In this document: one piece after another, positions 7,403 through 15,049 of the stretch
How positions within the stretch are numbered: position 1 is the first letter of the stretch
Layout of the letters: each line of letters starts with the position of its first letter
DNA from: Bacillota bacterium
Lineage (GTDB): Bacteria > Acidobacteriota > Terriglobia > Acidiferrales > UBA7541
NCBI GenBank assembly: GCA_023511565.1
Contig: JAIMBE010000006.1
Location: 1-35,941, forward strand
Direction of reading: 5' to 3'
Length of the DNA: 35,941 nt
Notes under the pieces: generated by a model
What the model saw: only the letters and a program-made list of their open reading frames with translations
What the model was told of the DNA's origin: nothing
The model's database searches: none
Translations under genes and position numbers: made by a program

Positions 7403-8173
7403 ATGACTGCAGCAGAATGCTACGTTGTTGACCTGGGTCGGGTGCGATATGCGGCCGCATGCGAGCTGCAGAGCCGCCTGGTGGCGGCGCGCAAAGCCGG
7501 TCTCGTTCCGGATTTGCTGCTGCTGTGCGAGCATTTTCCGGTCATTACGCTGGGCCGCAATGGACGTCGTGAACATCTGCTTGCCACCGATTCCGTCCTG
7601 CGGCAGATGGGCGTGGAATTCCACCCGACCAACCGCGGCGGAGACATCACGTTTCACGGGCCGGGTCAGCTCGTCGCCTATCCGATTTTGAACCTGGCAC
7701 AGCTCCGGCGGGATGTGGTCTGGTACGTGCGGCAGCTCGAAGAGGTCATGATTCGGCTCTCGGGAGATTTCGGCGTACGCGCGCAGCGCATTGCCGGTTG
7801 GACCGGCATCTGGGTGCTCGAACCCGACCGGGAACCGCGCAAGCTGGGTGCCATTGGCGTCCACCTGAGCCGTTGGGTCACTTCCCATGGTTTGGCCTAC
7901 AATGTTTCGACCGACTTGCGCTATTTTGACCTCATCGTTCCCTGCGGTATTGCCGGCAGCAAGGCAACTTCGCTCGAGGCCCTGCTGGGTCGCACGGTCG
8001 AATTGGCGGCGGTTGTGCAGCGGGCGATCGAACACTTTGGTGCGGTGTTCCAGCTCGCGATGCGCCAGATGTCGCGTGCCGCACTGGACGAGCGACTGCA
8101 GGCCTGGGTGCCTGTTGCGGAGGCAGGAAGCATCGGGACGGGTGCGCCGAACCCCCGGGGGAGTCAAGCATGA
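7403..8173 (+). CDS. lipB: Octanoyl-[ACP]:protein octanoyltransferase LipB
   Basis: LipB moves octanoate from acyl carrier protein onto the lipoyl domains of 2-oxoacid dehydrogenase E2 subunits and GcvH, the first step of de novo protein lipoylation. The 256-residue protein shows the family signature RGGDITFHGPGQ (78-89), the substrate-binding Lys in KLGAIG (K147) and the acyl-enzyme Cys in PCGI (C181). The ATG at 7403 fits the family N-terminus and follows GAGGCGGG; an ATG 38 codons earlier would begin before the -10 box and cannot be used. The stop overlaps the E1-alpha start as ATGA, so translation of enzyme and substrate complex is coupled. It is slightly longer at the C-terminus than E. 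coli LipB. Confidence 0.95.
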   Translation: MTAAECYVVDLGRVRYAAACELQSRLVAARKAGLVPDLLLLCEHFPVITLGRNGRREHLLATDSVLRQMGVEFHPTNRGGDITFHGPGQLVAYPILNLAQLRRDVVWYVRQLEEVMIRLSGDFGVRAQRIAGWTGIWVLEPDREPRKLGAIGVHLSRWVTSHGLAYNVSTDLRYFDLIVPCGIAGSKATSLEALLGRTVELAAVVQRAIEHFGAVFQLAMRQMSRAALDERLQAWVPVAEAGSIGTGAPNPRGSQA

Positions 8174-9372
8174 AGATTTCGCTGAGGCGCGAGCAGTATC
8201 TGGAGCTGTACTACTACATGCGGCTGAACCGCTCACTGGAGGAGCGCCTGGTCACCCTGTTCCGGCAGAACAAAGTGGTGGGCGGGTTGTATTCGAGCCT
8301 CGGGCAGGAAGCGACCTCGGTGGGAACCGCCTATGCGCTGGAAAAGCGCGACTGGATGGCGCCGATGATCCGCAACGTCGGTGCCCTCCTGGTCAAGGGC
8401 TACCGTCCGCGCGACATCTTCCTCCAGTACATGGCCCGTTACGATTCCCCCACGCACGGAAAGGACGGCACCAGTCATTTCGGCGATCTGAAGGAACGCC
8501 ACGTGATTTCTCCGATTTCGATGCTGGGCGATCTGATTCCGGTCATGACGGGGGTGGCGATTGCCGGTCGCTACCTGGGTCAGAACATCGTGGCCATGAC
8601 CTGGATCGGGGACGGGGGCACCTCGACGGGTGCGTTCCACGAAGGGATGAACTTTGCCGCGACGCAGCGCGCTCCGTTTGTCTGCGTGGTGGAGAACAAC
8701 CAGTGGGCCTATTCCACACCCGTGCGGCGTCAGGTGCCGATCCGCAACCTGGCGGATCGCGCCCGCGCATACGGCATCACCAGCTACATCGTGGATGGCA
8801 ACGATGTGGTGGCCGTCTATCGCGTGGCGAAGGAAGCCGTCGAGCGCTGCCGCGCCGGCGAAGGCCCGATTCTGATCGAAGCAAAGACCATGCGCATGAA
8901 GGGACATGCTCAGCACGACCCGGCCGAATACGTCCCGCGCGAGATGTTCGAATACTGGCAGGCGCGCGACCCGATCGCCCGGTACGAAACATTTCTGAGC
9001 CGTCAGGGACTGTGGACCGAACAGGAAAAACAGCAGATTCTGGACCGCATCGAACGGGAAATTGCCGAAGACCTTGCCTTCGCGGAAAACTCGCCGTTTC
9101 CGCCTCCGGAGCTGGCCGAGCAGGGCGTTTACTGTGAGGATGCGTACGAAATCAAGCCGGAGTGGCAGCGCCCGATCGAGGAGGTCATGCCGCCGAAAGC
9201 GAGTGTGCAGGCCGTCTGGCAGGTGGAGGATTTTGGCGGGATTGCCGAGGGCGCCGTGCAGGTGATCGAAGCTGCGGCTGCGCCCGCCCGTGACGGAACC
9301 GGACGCAGGCAGGTTGCGCGGACTCCGCAGCGAGGCAAGAAAAAACTTTCCGCTCGGGGCAAGGGGAGATAG
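8170..9372 (+). CDS. 2-oxoacid dehydrogenase E1 component, alpha subunit
   Basis: Thiamine-diphosphate-dependent alpha subunit of an alpha2beta2 E1, which decarboxylates pyruvate or branched-chain 2-oxoacids and passes the acyl group to the lipoyl arm of E2. The ThDP motif GDGGTSTGAFHEG...ENNQ is at residues 147-178, with YSSLGQEA (41-48) and KTMRMKGHAQHDP further on. The ATG overlaps the lipB stop by 4 nt (ATGA). After the normal end of the fold (about residue 345) there is a 50-residue extension that ends very basic (GKKKLSARGKGR), unusual for the family. The sequence does not decide between pyruvate and branched-chain substrates. The operon with a single-lipoyl-domain E2 is compatible with either, so no gene symbol is given. 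Confidence 0.92.
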   Translation: MKISLRREQYLELYYYMRLNRSLEERLVTLFRQNKVVGGLYSSLGQEATSVGTAYALEKRDWMAPMIRNVGALLVKGYRPRDIFLQYMARYDSPTHGKDGTSHFGDLKERHVISPISMLGDLIPVMTGVAIAGRYLGQNIVAMTWIGDGGTSTGAFHEGMNFAATQRAPFVCVVENNQWAYSTPVRRQVPIRNLADRARAYGITSYIVDGNDVVAVYRVAKEAVERCRAGEGPILIEAKTMRMKGHAQHDPAEYVPREMFEYWQARDPIARYETFLSRQGLWTEQEKQQILDRIEREIAEDLAFAENSPFPPPELAEQGVYCEDAYEIKPEWQRPIEEVMPPKASVQAVWQVEDFGGIAEGAVQVIEAAAAPARDGTGRRQVARTPQRGKKKLSARGKGR

Positions 9373-9374
9373 CC

Positions 9375-10349
9375 GTGGCGCACGTTACATTTCTGGAAGC
9401 GATCCGGCAGGCGCTGTTTGAAGAGATGGAACGCGACCCGGCCGTGGTCTGCCTGGGCGAGGATATCGGCGTCTACGGGGGCGCCTTCAAAGTGACCGCC
9501 GGGCTGCTGGAGCGGTTCGGGTGGGAGCGGGTAATTGACACCCCGATCAGCGAAACGGCCATCGTGGGCGCCGCGGTCGGGATGAGTTACCTGGGCCTGC
9601 GGCCGGTCGCGGAGATGCAGTTCATGGACTTTATCGCTTGCTGCTTCAACCAGATCACCAACTTCGCAGCCAAGTCGTATTACCGCTGGGGCGCGCCGGT
9701 GCCGATCGTGATTCGCGGCCCGTCTGGCGGGGGCGTGCACGGCGGCCCGTTCCACTCCCAGAACCCGGAGATGTATTTCGTGCACACGCCCGGGTTGAAG
9801 GTGGTCTATCCGGCCACGCCGTATGATGCGAAAGGGCTGTTGAAATCCGCGATTCGGGACAACAATCCAGTGCTCTTTTTTGAACACAAATTTCTCTATC
9901 GGCGCATCAAGGAAGAAATTCCCGCAGACGACTACACGGTGCCGCTGGGCCAGGCGAAGGTGCGTCGGGAAGGCCGGGACTTGACCCTCGTTACCTACGC
10001 CGCGATGGTGCACACCTGCCTGGAAGCGGCCGAACAACTGGCTCAGGAAGGCATCGAAGTGGAACTGATCGACCTGCGCACGCTGCTGCCGCTCGATCGG
10101 GAGACGATCCTGCAGTCCCTGCGGAAGACGAACAAACTACTCGTTGTTCACGAGGACACAAAAACCGGTGGCATCGCCGGCGAGATTGCTGCCCTCGTTT
10201 GCGAAAACGCATTTGAAGATCTGGATGGCCCCATCCTGCGCGTGACCGCGCTGGATACACCGGTGCCGTACTCCCCGCCGCTCGAAGAGCGATTCCTGCC
10301 CAACGTCCACGACGTGGTCCGGGCGGCACGGGAACTGGCCCGATACTGA
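9375..10349 (+). CDS. 2-oxoacid dehydrogenase E1 component, beta subunit
   Basis: A 324-residue transketolase-type beta subunit that completes the E1 active site with the alpha subunit. Visible family features are CLGEDIGVYGGAFKVT (26-41, with the conserved Glu29), the DTPISETAIVGAAVG block, RGPSGGGVHGGPFHSQ and IDLRTLLPLDRETI. Only 2 nt separate it from the alpha subunit stop. The GTG start at 9375 follows GGGGAG. The length is standard. The C-terminal handle region (VTALDTPVPYSPPLEE) is intact. It is certainly translated in the same operon as alpha and E2. Confidence 0.93.
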   Translation: MAHVTFLEAIRQALFEEMERDPAVVCLGEDIGVYGGAFKVTAGLLERFGWERVIDTPISETAIVGAAVGMSYLGLRPVAEMQFMDFIACCFNQITNFAAKSYYRWGAPVPIVIRGPSGGGVHGGPFHSQNPEMYFVHTPGLKVVYPATPYDAKGLLKSAIRDNNPVLFFEHKFLYRRIKEEIPADDYTVPLGQAKVRREGRDLTLVTYAAMVHTCLEAAEQLAQEGIEVELIDLRTLLPLDRETILQSLRKTNKLLVVHEDTKTGGIAGEIAALVCENAFEDLDGPILRVTALDTPVPYSPPLEERFLPNVHDVVRAARELARY

Positions 10350-10367
10350 GGGCCGAGGGAGCGCACC

Positions 10368-11678
10368 ATGCCTGTTGATGTCATCATGCCCCAGATGGGG
10401 GAAAGCATCTTCGAAGGCACAATCACGAAATGGTTGAAGAAACCCGGCCAGCGCGTTGAACGCGACGAGCCCTTGTTTGAAATCTCGACCGACAAAGTGG
10501 ATGCGGAAATTCCTTCTCCGGCCAGCGGCGTCCTGAAGGAAATCAAGGTCCGCGAAGGCGAAACGGTGCCGATCAAAACCGTTGTCGCCCTGATCGATAC
10601 CGATGGGGCGACGACATCAGCTGCCGAGGCCACTGAAGCGGAGGAGCAAAAACCTGCGGAGACACCCGCGTCGGCCGCGACCGGGGCGGAACCGGGTCCG
10701 GCAGCACCCGTGCCGGCCGCTCCCGCACCCCAGCCGGTGGCGGGCGAGGACGGTCGACGGATCCGCAGCAGTCCGCTGGTGCGCCGGCTGGCCCGCGAAC
10801 ACAACATTGACCTGACTACGATTCGCGGTACCGGGGCCGGCGGACGGATCAGCAAACGCGACATCCTGGCGGCCATCAAAGCGCGCGCCACGGCCCCGGC
10901 GCCATCGGTGGCGGCGGGACGGCCGGAAGCGGCGCCGGCACCGCTCCGGTTGGAGACGCCCGTGCCGCGCGAGCGCATCTACTTCGGTCGCTACGAGGTG
11001 CAGCCCCTCACCGCGATGCGCCAGCGCATCGCCGAGCACATGGTGCTCTCGAAACGCACCTCGCCCCATGTCTATTCCATCGACGAAGTCGATATGACCC
11101 GTGTGGTCGCCGTGCGCAATCAGGCGAAGGCGGAATTCGAACAGCGTTTTGAAACCAAACTGACCTTCATGCCCTTCTTCGTGCGGGCCTGTGTGGAGGG
11201 TCTGCGCGCGTATCCGACGTTGAATGCCTCGCTGGACGGCACCAACCTCGTGCTCCACCGCGAGCTCAATATCGGGATTGCGGTGGCACTCGACTGGGGA
11301 CTGATTGTGCCCGTGGTCAAGCATGCCGAGGAGAAGAATTTCCTTGGCCTGCAGCGCGCGATCAATGATCTGGCAGAACGCGCACGCACCAAAAAACTGA
11401 AACCGGAAGAAGTTCAGGAAAGCACCTTTTCCATCACCAATCCGGGAGTGTTTGGCGGACTGATGGGCCTGCCCATCATCAACCAGCCAAATGTAGCGAT
11501 CCTGGGCGTGGGAGCGATCCAGAAGCGCCCCGTCGTCATCCACGATGCCATCGCCATCCGCTCGATGGTCTACCTGACTCTCAGCTACGACCATCGCGTT
11601 GTTGACGGCGCCATCGCGCACCAGTTCATCGGCAAGGTGAAATCCGTGCTCGAGAACTGGCAGGAAAACATCCTGTAG
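10368..11678 (+). CDS. 2-oxoacid dehydrogenase E2 component (dihydrolipoamide acyltransferase)
   Basis: A 436-residue E2 core protein. Domain order: one lipoyl domain (1-78) with the modified Lys at K43 in STDKVDAEIPS; a long Ala/Pro/Glu linker (about 82-128); a peripheral-subunit binding domain (130-170, RSSPLVRRLAREHNIDL...GTGAGGRISKRDI); a second Ala/Pro linker; and the catalytic acyltransferase domain ending in YDHRVVDG with H409 and D413. It forms the complex core and hands the acyl group to CoA. SD GAGGGAG precedes the ATG. No E3 (lipoamide dehydrogenase) gene follows; the operon ends here and a convergent prophage gene stops 11 nt after this stop codon. Acyl specificity is not assignable. 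Confidence 0.93.
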   Translation: MPVDVIMPQMGESIFEGTITKWLKKPGQRVERDEPLFEISTDKVDAEIPSPASGVLKEIKVREGETVPIKTVVALIDTDGATTSAAEATEAEEQKPAETPASAATGAEPGPAAPVPAAPAPQPVAGEDGRRIRSSPLVRRLAREHNIDLTTIRGTGAGGRISKRDILAAIKARATAPAPSVAAGRPEAAPAPLRLETPVPRERIYFGRYEVQPLTAMRQRIAEHMVLSKRTSPHVYSIDEVDMTRVVAVRNQAKAEFEQRFETKLTFMPFFVRACVEGLRAYPTLNASLDGTNLVLHRELNIGIAVALDWGLIVPVVKHAEEKNFLGLQRAINDLAERARTKKLKPEEVQESTFSITNPGVFGGLMGLPIINQPNVAILGVGAIQKRPVVIHDAIAIRSMVYLTLSYDHRVVDGAIAHQFIGKVKSVLENWQENIL

Positions 11679-11689
11679 CTGTCGCGCGG

Positions 11690-12433
11690 TCAGCGGGCAC
11701 GCACATACGGCCCAACCGGAGCGTGACGGGCGGCTGTGGTGCCCGTCGGGGTGGCAGTGCCACCCGGCAGCCCCGGCTCTGGGCTCGATACACCCCATAA
11801 CGGCCAGTACCCCACCAGACTCTGCCGGCGAATGGTATTCGGGGAAGCCCCGCGCGCCAGGGCCTGACACTCGCTGGCCGTCAGCAACGCATTCCAGATA
11901 GCAAATTCTGCCAGCCGACCGTCCCAGGCGCGCAGATTATCGTTGCCTCGGCCGCCTATGACGTACGCGTCGGTGTTCGTGTTTGGGCTTCCGGAAGTCG
12001 TGCTCAGAGCGGTCACGGTCTGCGGGATTCCGTCCACATGGATTGTCGGGAGGCTGCCAGCGACTGCCTCGTACACAATGCAGATGTGGTGCCAAATGTT
12101 TGCTGAGGGACGCGGAATTGTCCAGAAGCCGCTCGTGCCACTGAAAGCCCGAGTGTACATGTACGTGTCACCGTTGGCAGTACCTGTCGCGCGGTTGTGA
12201 AAGGTTTCCACTTCTGTGCTCGTGGTGCGCTTCTCAAACATGCGACCAAAGCCGCCGCCACCGTCGCCGCGGCGGAATGTCCACAGCGAATAGCTACGCT
12301 GGGTCGCGTGAGCGGTGAACGGGGTAGAGACTTTGTCGCCAGCGGCAGCAAAGTCCCTGGCGGCCTCGGAATCAGCGCCGGCCAGCAGCAGAACGACCAA
12401 CGCGCCGCAGAGAATCGCACGGTAGGGGTTCAT
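11690..12433 (-). CDS. LamG/concanavalin-like adhesin with signal peptide (distal phage gene)
   Basis: A 247-residue protein. Residues 1-24 form a clear Sec signal peptide (basic start, Leu/Val/Ala core, likely cut after SEA). The rest is one LamG/concanavalin-type beta-jelly-roll domain: WTFRRGDGGGG, WHHICIVYEA, IHVDGIPQ, and the closing DGRLAEFAIWNALLTASECQALARG typical of LamG_3. Such domains bind glycans or host surfaces. The ATG overlaps the upstream holin-like stop as ATGA. It is the last gene of the phage operon. The gene order says tail-tip adhesin, whereas the signal peptide says exported protein; both cannot be simply true. There is no terminator between it and the convergent E2 gene. 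Confidence 0.78.
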   Translation of the reverse strand: MNPYRAILCGALVVLLLAGADSEAARDFAAAGDKVSTPFTAHATQRSYSLWTFRRGDGGGGFGRMFEKRTTSTEVETFHNRATGTANGDTYMYTRAFSGTSGFWTIPRPSANIWHHICIVYEAVAGSLPTIHVDGIPQTVTALSTTSGSPNTNTDAYVIGGRGNDNLRAWDGRLAEFAIWNALLTASECQALARGASPNTIRRQSLVGYWPLWGVSSPEPGLPGGTATPTGTTAARHAPVGPYVRAR

Positions 12434-12678
12434 GAAGTTTTCCTCGGAGCCGATGCGGAAGGGTCGGGGTTGGACCTTCGGTCCCGGGCCGTCTCTCCGC
12501 GCGGGCGCTGTGGCGTGCGGAGCGGCACACCCGTGCGCAGTTTCAGTGCCGCCATGCCAGCCAGTGCAAGCGATTCCCCGATGTGACTGCTGGGAATCAG
12601 CACCGCCAGGAAAATGCCCGTGTAGAGCACGAGCAGCGCCACCAGATCGCCCCAGTGAGTTTCTATGAATTCGCGCAT
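12430..12678 (-). CDS. Small membrane protein, holin-like
   Basis: An 82-residue protein with a hydrophobic N-terminal half (about residues 10-45, LVALLVLYTGIFLAVLIPSS then a second weaker hydrophobic stretch), able to form one or two transmembrane segments, and a highly charged, Arg/Pro-rich tail. This is the usual build of class II/III holins. It lies 7 nt after the fibre gene and overlaps the LamG gene. No endolysin is adjacent, so a lysis role rests only on topology and position. Alternatives are a phage membrane protein of unknown function or a superinfection-exclusion factor. Confidence 0.6.
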   Translation of the reverse strand: MREFIETHWGDLVALLVLYTGIFLAVLIPSSHIGESLALAGMAALKLRTGVPLRTPQRPRGETARDRRSNPDPSASAPRKTS

Positions 12679-12685
12679 GGCTTGC

Positions 12686-14362
12686 CTACTGTGTCAGGTC
12701 GACTCGGAGCAGTACTTTGAACAACTCGGTGTTGACCGCCAGAGTGTCATTTGCGTGTGCACCCTCGTGGAACACTTCGACAACCAGAATCTTTCGTGCC
12801 GCCAGGGTGGGCAGAGTCGTGAACACCACCTCTTTGAGCGTGCGCGCTGTCGCGGGCACTGCAACGTCCTGCGACGCGGCTGGCGTCCACGACGCGGCGG
12901 ACGGGTTGATGCTTTCGCCATCGCCGGCCACGAAACTGCGAATCGAGAGTCGGGTCACGCCGGAGGTGGCGTTGGCCGAGATGCGGAGAATGACCGCTGG
13001 GTTCGGTGCTGCCGCCAGGGTTTCTGGAATTGTCCCATGGCAGTAGATCTTGCCGTCTGCATCTGGGACAAACTCCCAGTGTCCCCAATCCCATTCCGCA
13101 AGCGCAGCGACGGTCCAGAATGCGTTGCCTGCCAAGGTGGTCGTGCGTGGTGTGTCGCAGACCATTTCCACGGTGTATGTTTGCGTCGTCGCGCCACCGC
13201 CACCACCACCGTCGCCGACCAAGTCCCAACCGTTGCCCGTGCTGTTGCAGACGAACAACTTCTGGCCGCCCGCAGCGTCGGTTTTGAGGAACAGCTCCTT
13301 GTTGGCCACGCAGGTGGTGGGGAGCGTCGTACCCGCCTTCACGGGCAGCGTTGCCGCAGCGCCGGAGAAGTCGTAGCTGTTGGCCCCGGCTGCCCCGCCG
13401 CCCAGGTTCGTCAGCGTGATCTCGCTGTCCCGAGCGATGGCTGCGTCGATGTTGGCTTCCGGAAGTGTACCCGCGACAGCAGCTGGGGAGGAGAGGTTGA
13501 TGGCTCCAAAAGCGGGTGCACCACCTGCCGAAGGCACGCGCAAAACTTGGTTCGCGGTGCCGGCAGCCGTTGCGGTGAGCGACCCTGTACCACTGCCTAA
13601 CAGTACACCGTTTGTTGTGAAGTCGGTCGCTCCGGTGCCCCCTCGGCCGACGGGCAGCGTTCCGGTGGTGATCTCCTGGGCGCTGTGCGTGTGCGCGACG
13701 TTGGCTTTTCCGGCAAGCAGCGTATCGGCAGTGGCCCTTGTGTACACCACCGGATCGGCTTCGCTGACGTCCGTCTTCACGGTCCCTGATACCGTCGCAC
13801 TCGCCAGGGGAGCCCCGGTGCCGTCAACACAGTCCACCTGCGGGGGTGCGGCCGCTCCGTTTGCCTGCAGGAACTTTCCGGCCGGACAGAGGGCAGGCAA
13901 CTCGACCTTGCGACGGAGCGTGGGTAGCAGGTCGGTCACCTGCGCCATGCTGAACTGCACGGCGGGCACCGGGACCGACGTTGAACGCACAATGGCGAGC
14001 GTGACCGGGAGGGTGCTTGCCGGGACTACCCAGTATTCCGTGCTGATGCGGCCCGAGCGCAAATAATAGGTGACCCGGTAGCTAGTGCCTTCGGGCGAGG
14101 CCAGCTCGTTGGGGAACAGCTCCACGGTCAGATTTCCGTCGGTGACGGGTACCGTCATCTGCCCGGCAATGACCTGGCAGGTGCCGCTGCGAAACGTGGG
14201 CCAGGCAATGACCACACGGCCGGAAGCTGGCGTGCCGTCTGCGTTTTGCAGGGTGTCCTGGATGGTGGTCTTGGATGGGCACTGCGCTGCGGCCGCGGCA
14301 AACCATCCGCCAGCAAACAGCAGGGTCAGTGCTGCGACCATATTTTGGATGCGCAACGTCAT
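12686..14362 (-). CDS. Tail fibre-like protein with signal peptide
   Basis: 558 residues. The N-terminus is a Sec-type signal peptide (about 1-26, ending in a run of alanines before QC). It is followed by an Ig/CnaB-like domain (DGTPASGRVVIAWPTF...VPVTDGNLTVELFPN...GTSYRVTYYL) similar in pattern to the start of the 938-residue spike protein. The middle carries the classic phage fibre motif AHTHSAQEITTGTLPVGRGGTGA and repeats of the GVLLGSGTG type. A Gly-rich hinge (GDGGGGGGA) precedes a C-terminal receptor-binding-like beta domain. The ATG at 14362 is chosen because GAGG is 5 nt upstream and the signal peptide then starts correctly. It is probably a receptor-binding fibre; the signal peptide is odd. 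Confidence 0.8.
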   Translation of the reverse strand: MTLRIQNMVAALTLLFAGGWFAAAAAQCPSKTTIQDTLQNADGTPASGRVVIAWPTFRSGTCQVIAGQMTVPVTDGNLTVELFPNELASPEGTSYRVTYYLRSGRISTEYWVVPASTLPVTLAIVRSTSVPVPAVQFSMAQVTDLLPTLRRKVELPALCPAGKFLQANGAAAPPQVDCVDGTGAPLASATVSGTVKTDVSEADPVVYTRATADTLLAGKANVAHTHSAQEITTGTLPVGRGGTGATDFTTNGVLLGSGTGSLTATAAGTANQVLRVPSAGGAPAFGAINLSSPAAVAGTLPEANIDAAIARDSEITLTNLGGGAAGANSYDFSGAAATLPVKAGTTLPTTCVANKELFLKTDAAGGQKLFVCNSTGNGWDLVGDGGGGGGATTQTYTVEMVCDTPRTTTLAGNAFWTVAALAEWDWGHWEFVPDADGKIYCHGTIPETLAAAPNPAVILRISANATSGVTRLSIRSFVAGDGESINPSAASWTPAASQDVAVPATARTLKEVVFTTLPTLAARKILVVEVFHEGAHANDTLAVNTELFKVLLRVDLTQ

Positions 14363-14527
14363 AGATGCCTCGATCATTTTGTTCGACGCACGCGGCGTGT
14401 GCACGCGGTGCCGGCGCGACTGGGCAGGGTACCTCGCGGTGTCCGAGTCCGGGCCTCACTCGGCTGCGTTGCGTTCGCACAGGATGCGCCGCCACGGACG
14501 TGCCCCCCGCACGGTCCCGGCTGCGAG

Positions 14528-14554
14528 CGCGTGGCCGGCAAGCGGCCCCACGCG
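14528..14554 (-). other. Stem-loop after the 47-residue gene
   Basis: CGCGTGG (14528-14534) and CCACGCG (14548-14554) pair and can extend by two more pairs past a small internal loop. It lies 4 nt downstream of a stop codon but has no T-run, so it could be a transcript end protector or chance pairing. The 195 nt from 14363 to 14557 hold no gene I can support. Confidence 0.3.
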
Positions 14555-14557
14555 GCT

Positions 14558-14701
14558 TTACGTGGTCACTCCGTTTGCGAACGCAGCATCAATGGCGTCG
14601 CGGATCTCGAGCATGATTTTCTTGAGTTTTTCCTTTTTGCGCGGATTTTTGACCACCGCGCGGATCAGGCTGAGCGCCAGGGCCAGGATGGTACTTTCCA
14701 T
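14558..14701 (-). CDS. Small charged protein (47 residues), unknown
   Basis: A short frame between the XhlA-like gene and the fibre gene. It has a hydrophobic start (MESTILALALSLIRAVV), a Lys-rich middle (KNPRKKEKLKKIM) and an amphipathic helix. SD GAGGTG lies 4 nt before the ATG. Spacing and direction fit the phage operon. The amphipathic N-terminus may lie on a membrane, and its position within the XhlA/holin block suggests a lysis accessory role, but there is no recognisable family. Confidence 0.55.
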   Translation of the reverse strand: MESTILALALSLIRAVVKNPRKKEKLKKIMLEIRDAIDAAFANGVTT

Positions 14702-14757
14702 GATGCACCTCGCAGGCAATGGGATTCGATATCCGCCGCGATCGGCGGTTCGGGGCG

Positions 14758-15036
14758 TCAGGGACGGTCGAACAGACGGACCAGAAAAGCTACAGCGGCA
14801 GAGACGATGAAACTCAGCGCGGCCAGCACGCCGCGCTGGTGTTGCTGGGTCGCGCGGATCCGATGCACCTCTTCTTCAAGTCGCAGAATTCTTCCTGGCT
14901 GTCCATCGCCGACCAGGTCTTGGCGGAGCAGCCGCAAATTTTCCTCCAGGCGGGCTAGACGGTTGCTCGTATCCGTTTCAAAGTTCTTCAACTGCTCGAG
15001 TGCGGCCACGAGCAACCGGTGGTTGGAGGTGCGCAT
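14758..15036 (-). CDS. XhlA-like haemolysin/holin accessory protein
   Basis: A 92-residue protein with a long N-terminal coiled coil (NRLARLEENLRLLRQDL ... LRLEEEVHRIRATQQHQ) and one C-terminal transmembrane helix (LAALSFIVSAAVAFLVRLF), which is the XhlA (haemolysin XhlA family) layout. XhlA proteins cooperate with a holin and amidase in host lysis in Bacillus phage PBSX. The start is 13 nt after the spike stop, with a GGAAAGAG SD. No amidase is nearby. The family call is by pattern and is fairly good for so short a protein. Confidence 0.7.
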   Translation of the reverse strand: MRTSNHRLLVAALEQLKNFETDTSNRLARLEENLRLLRQDLVGDGQPGRILRLEEEVHRIRATQQHQRGVLAALSFIVSAAVAFLVRLFDRP

Positions 15037-15049
15037 GGCTCTTTCCAGC

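Noticed and set aside
14082-14495. 137-residue minus frame across the fibre start
   Set aside because: Overlaps the fibre gene in another frame, with no SD and no signal or fold pattern.
14363-14557. Possible extra small gene in the gap upstream of the fibre
   Set aside because: No frame has both an SD and natural composition; only a hairpin is visible.
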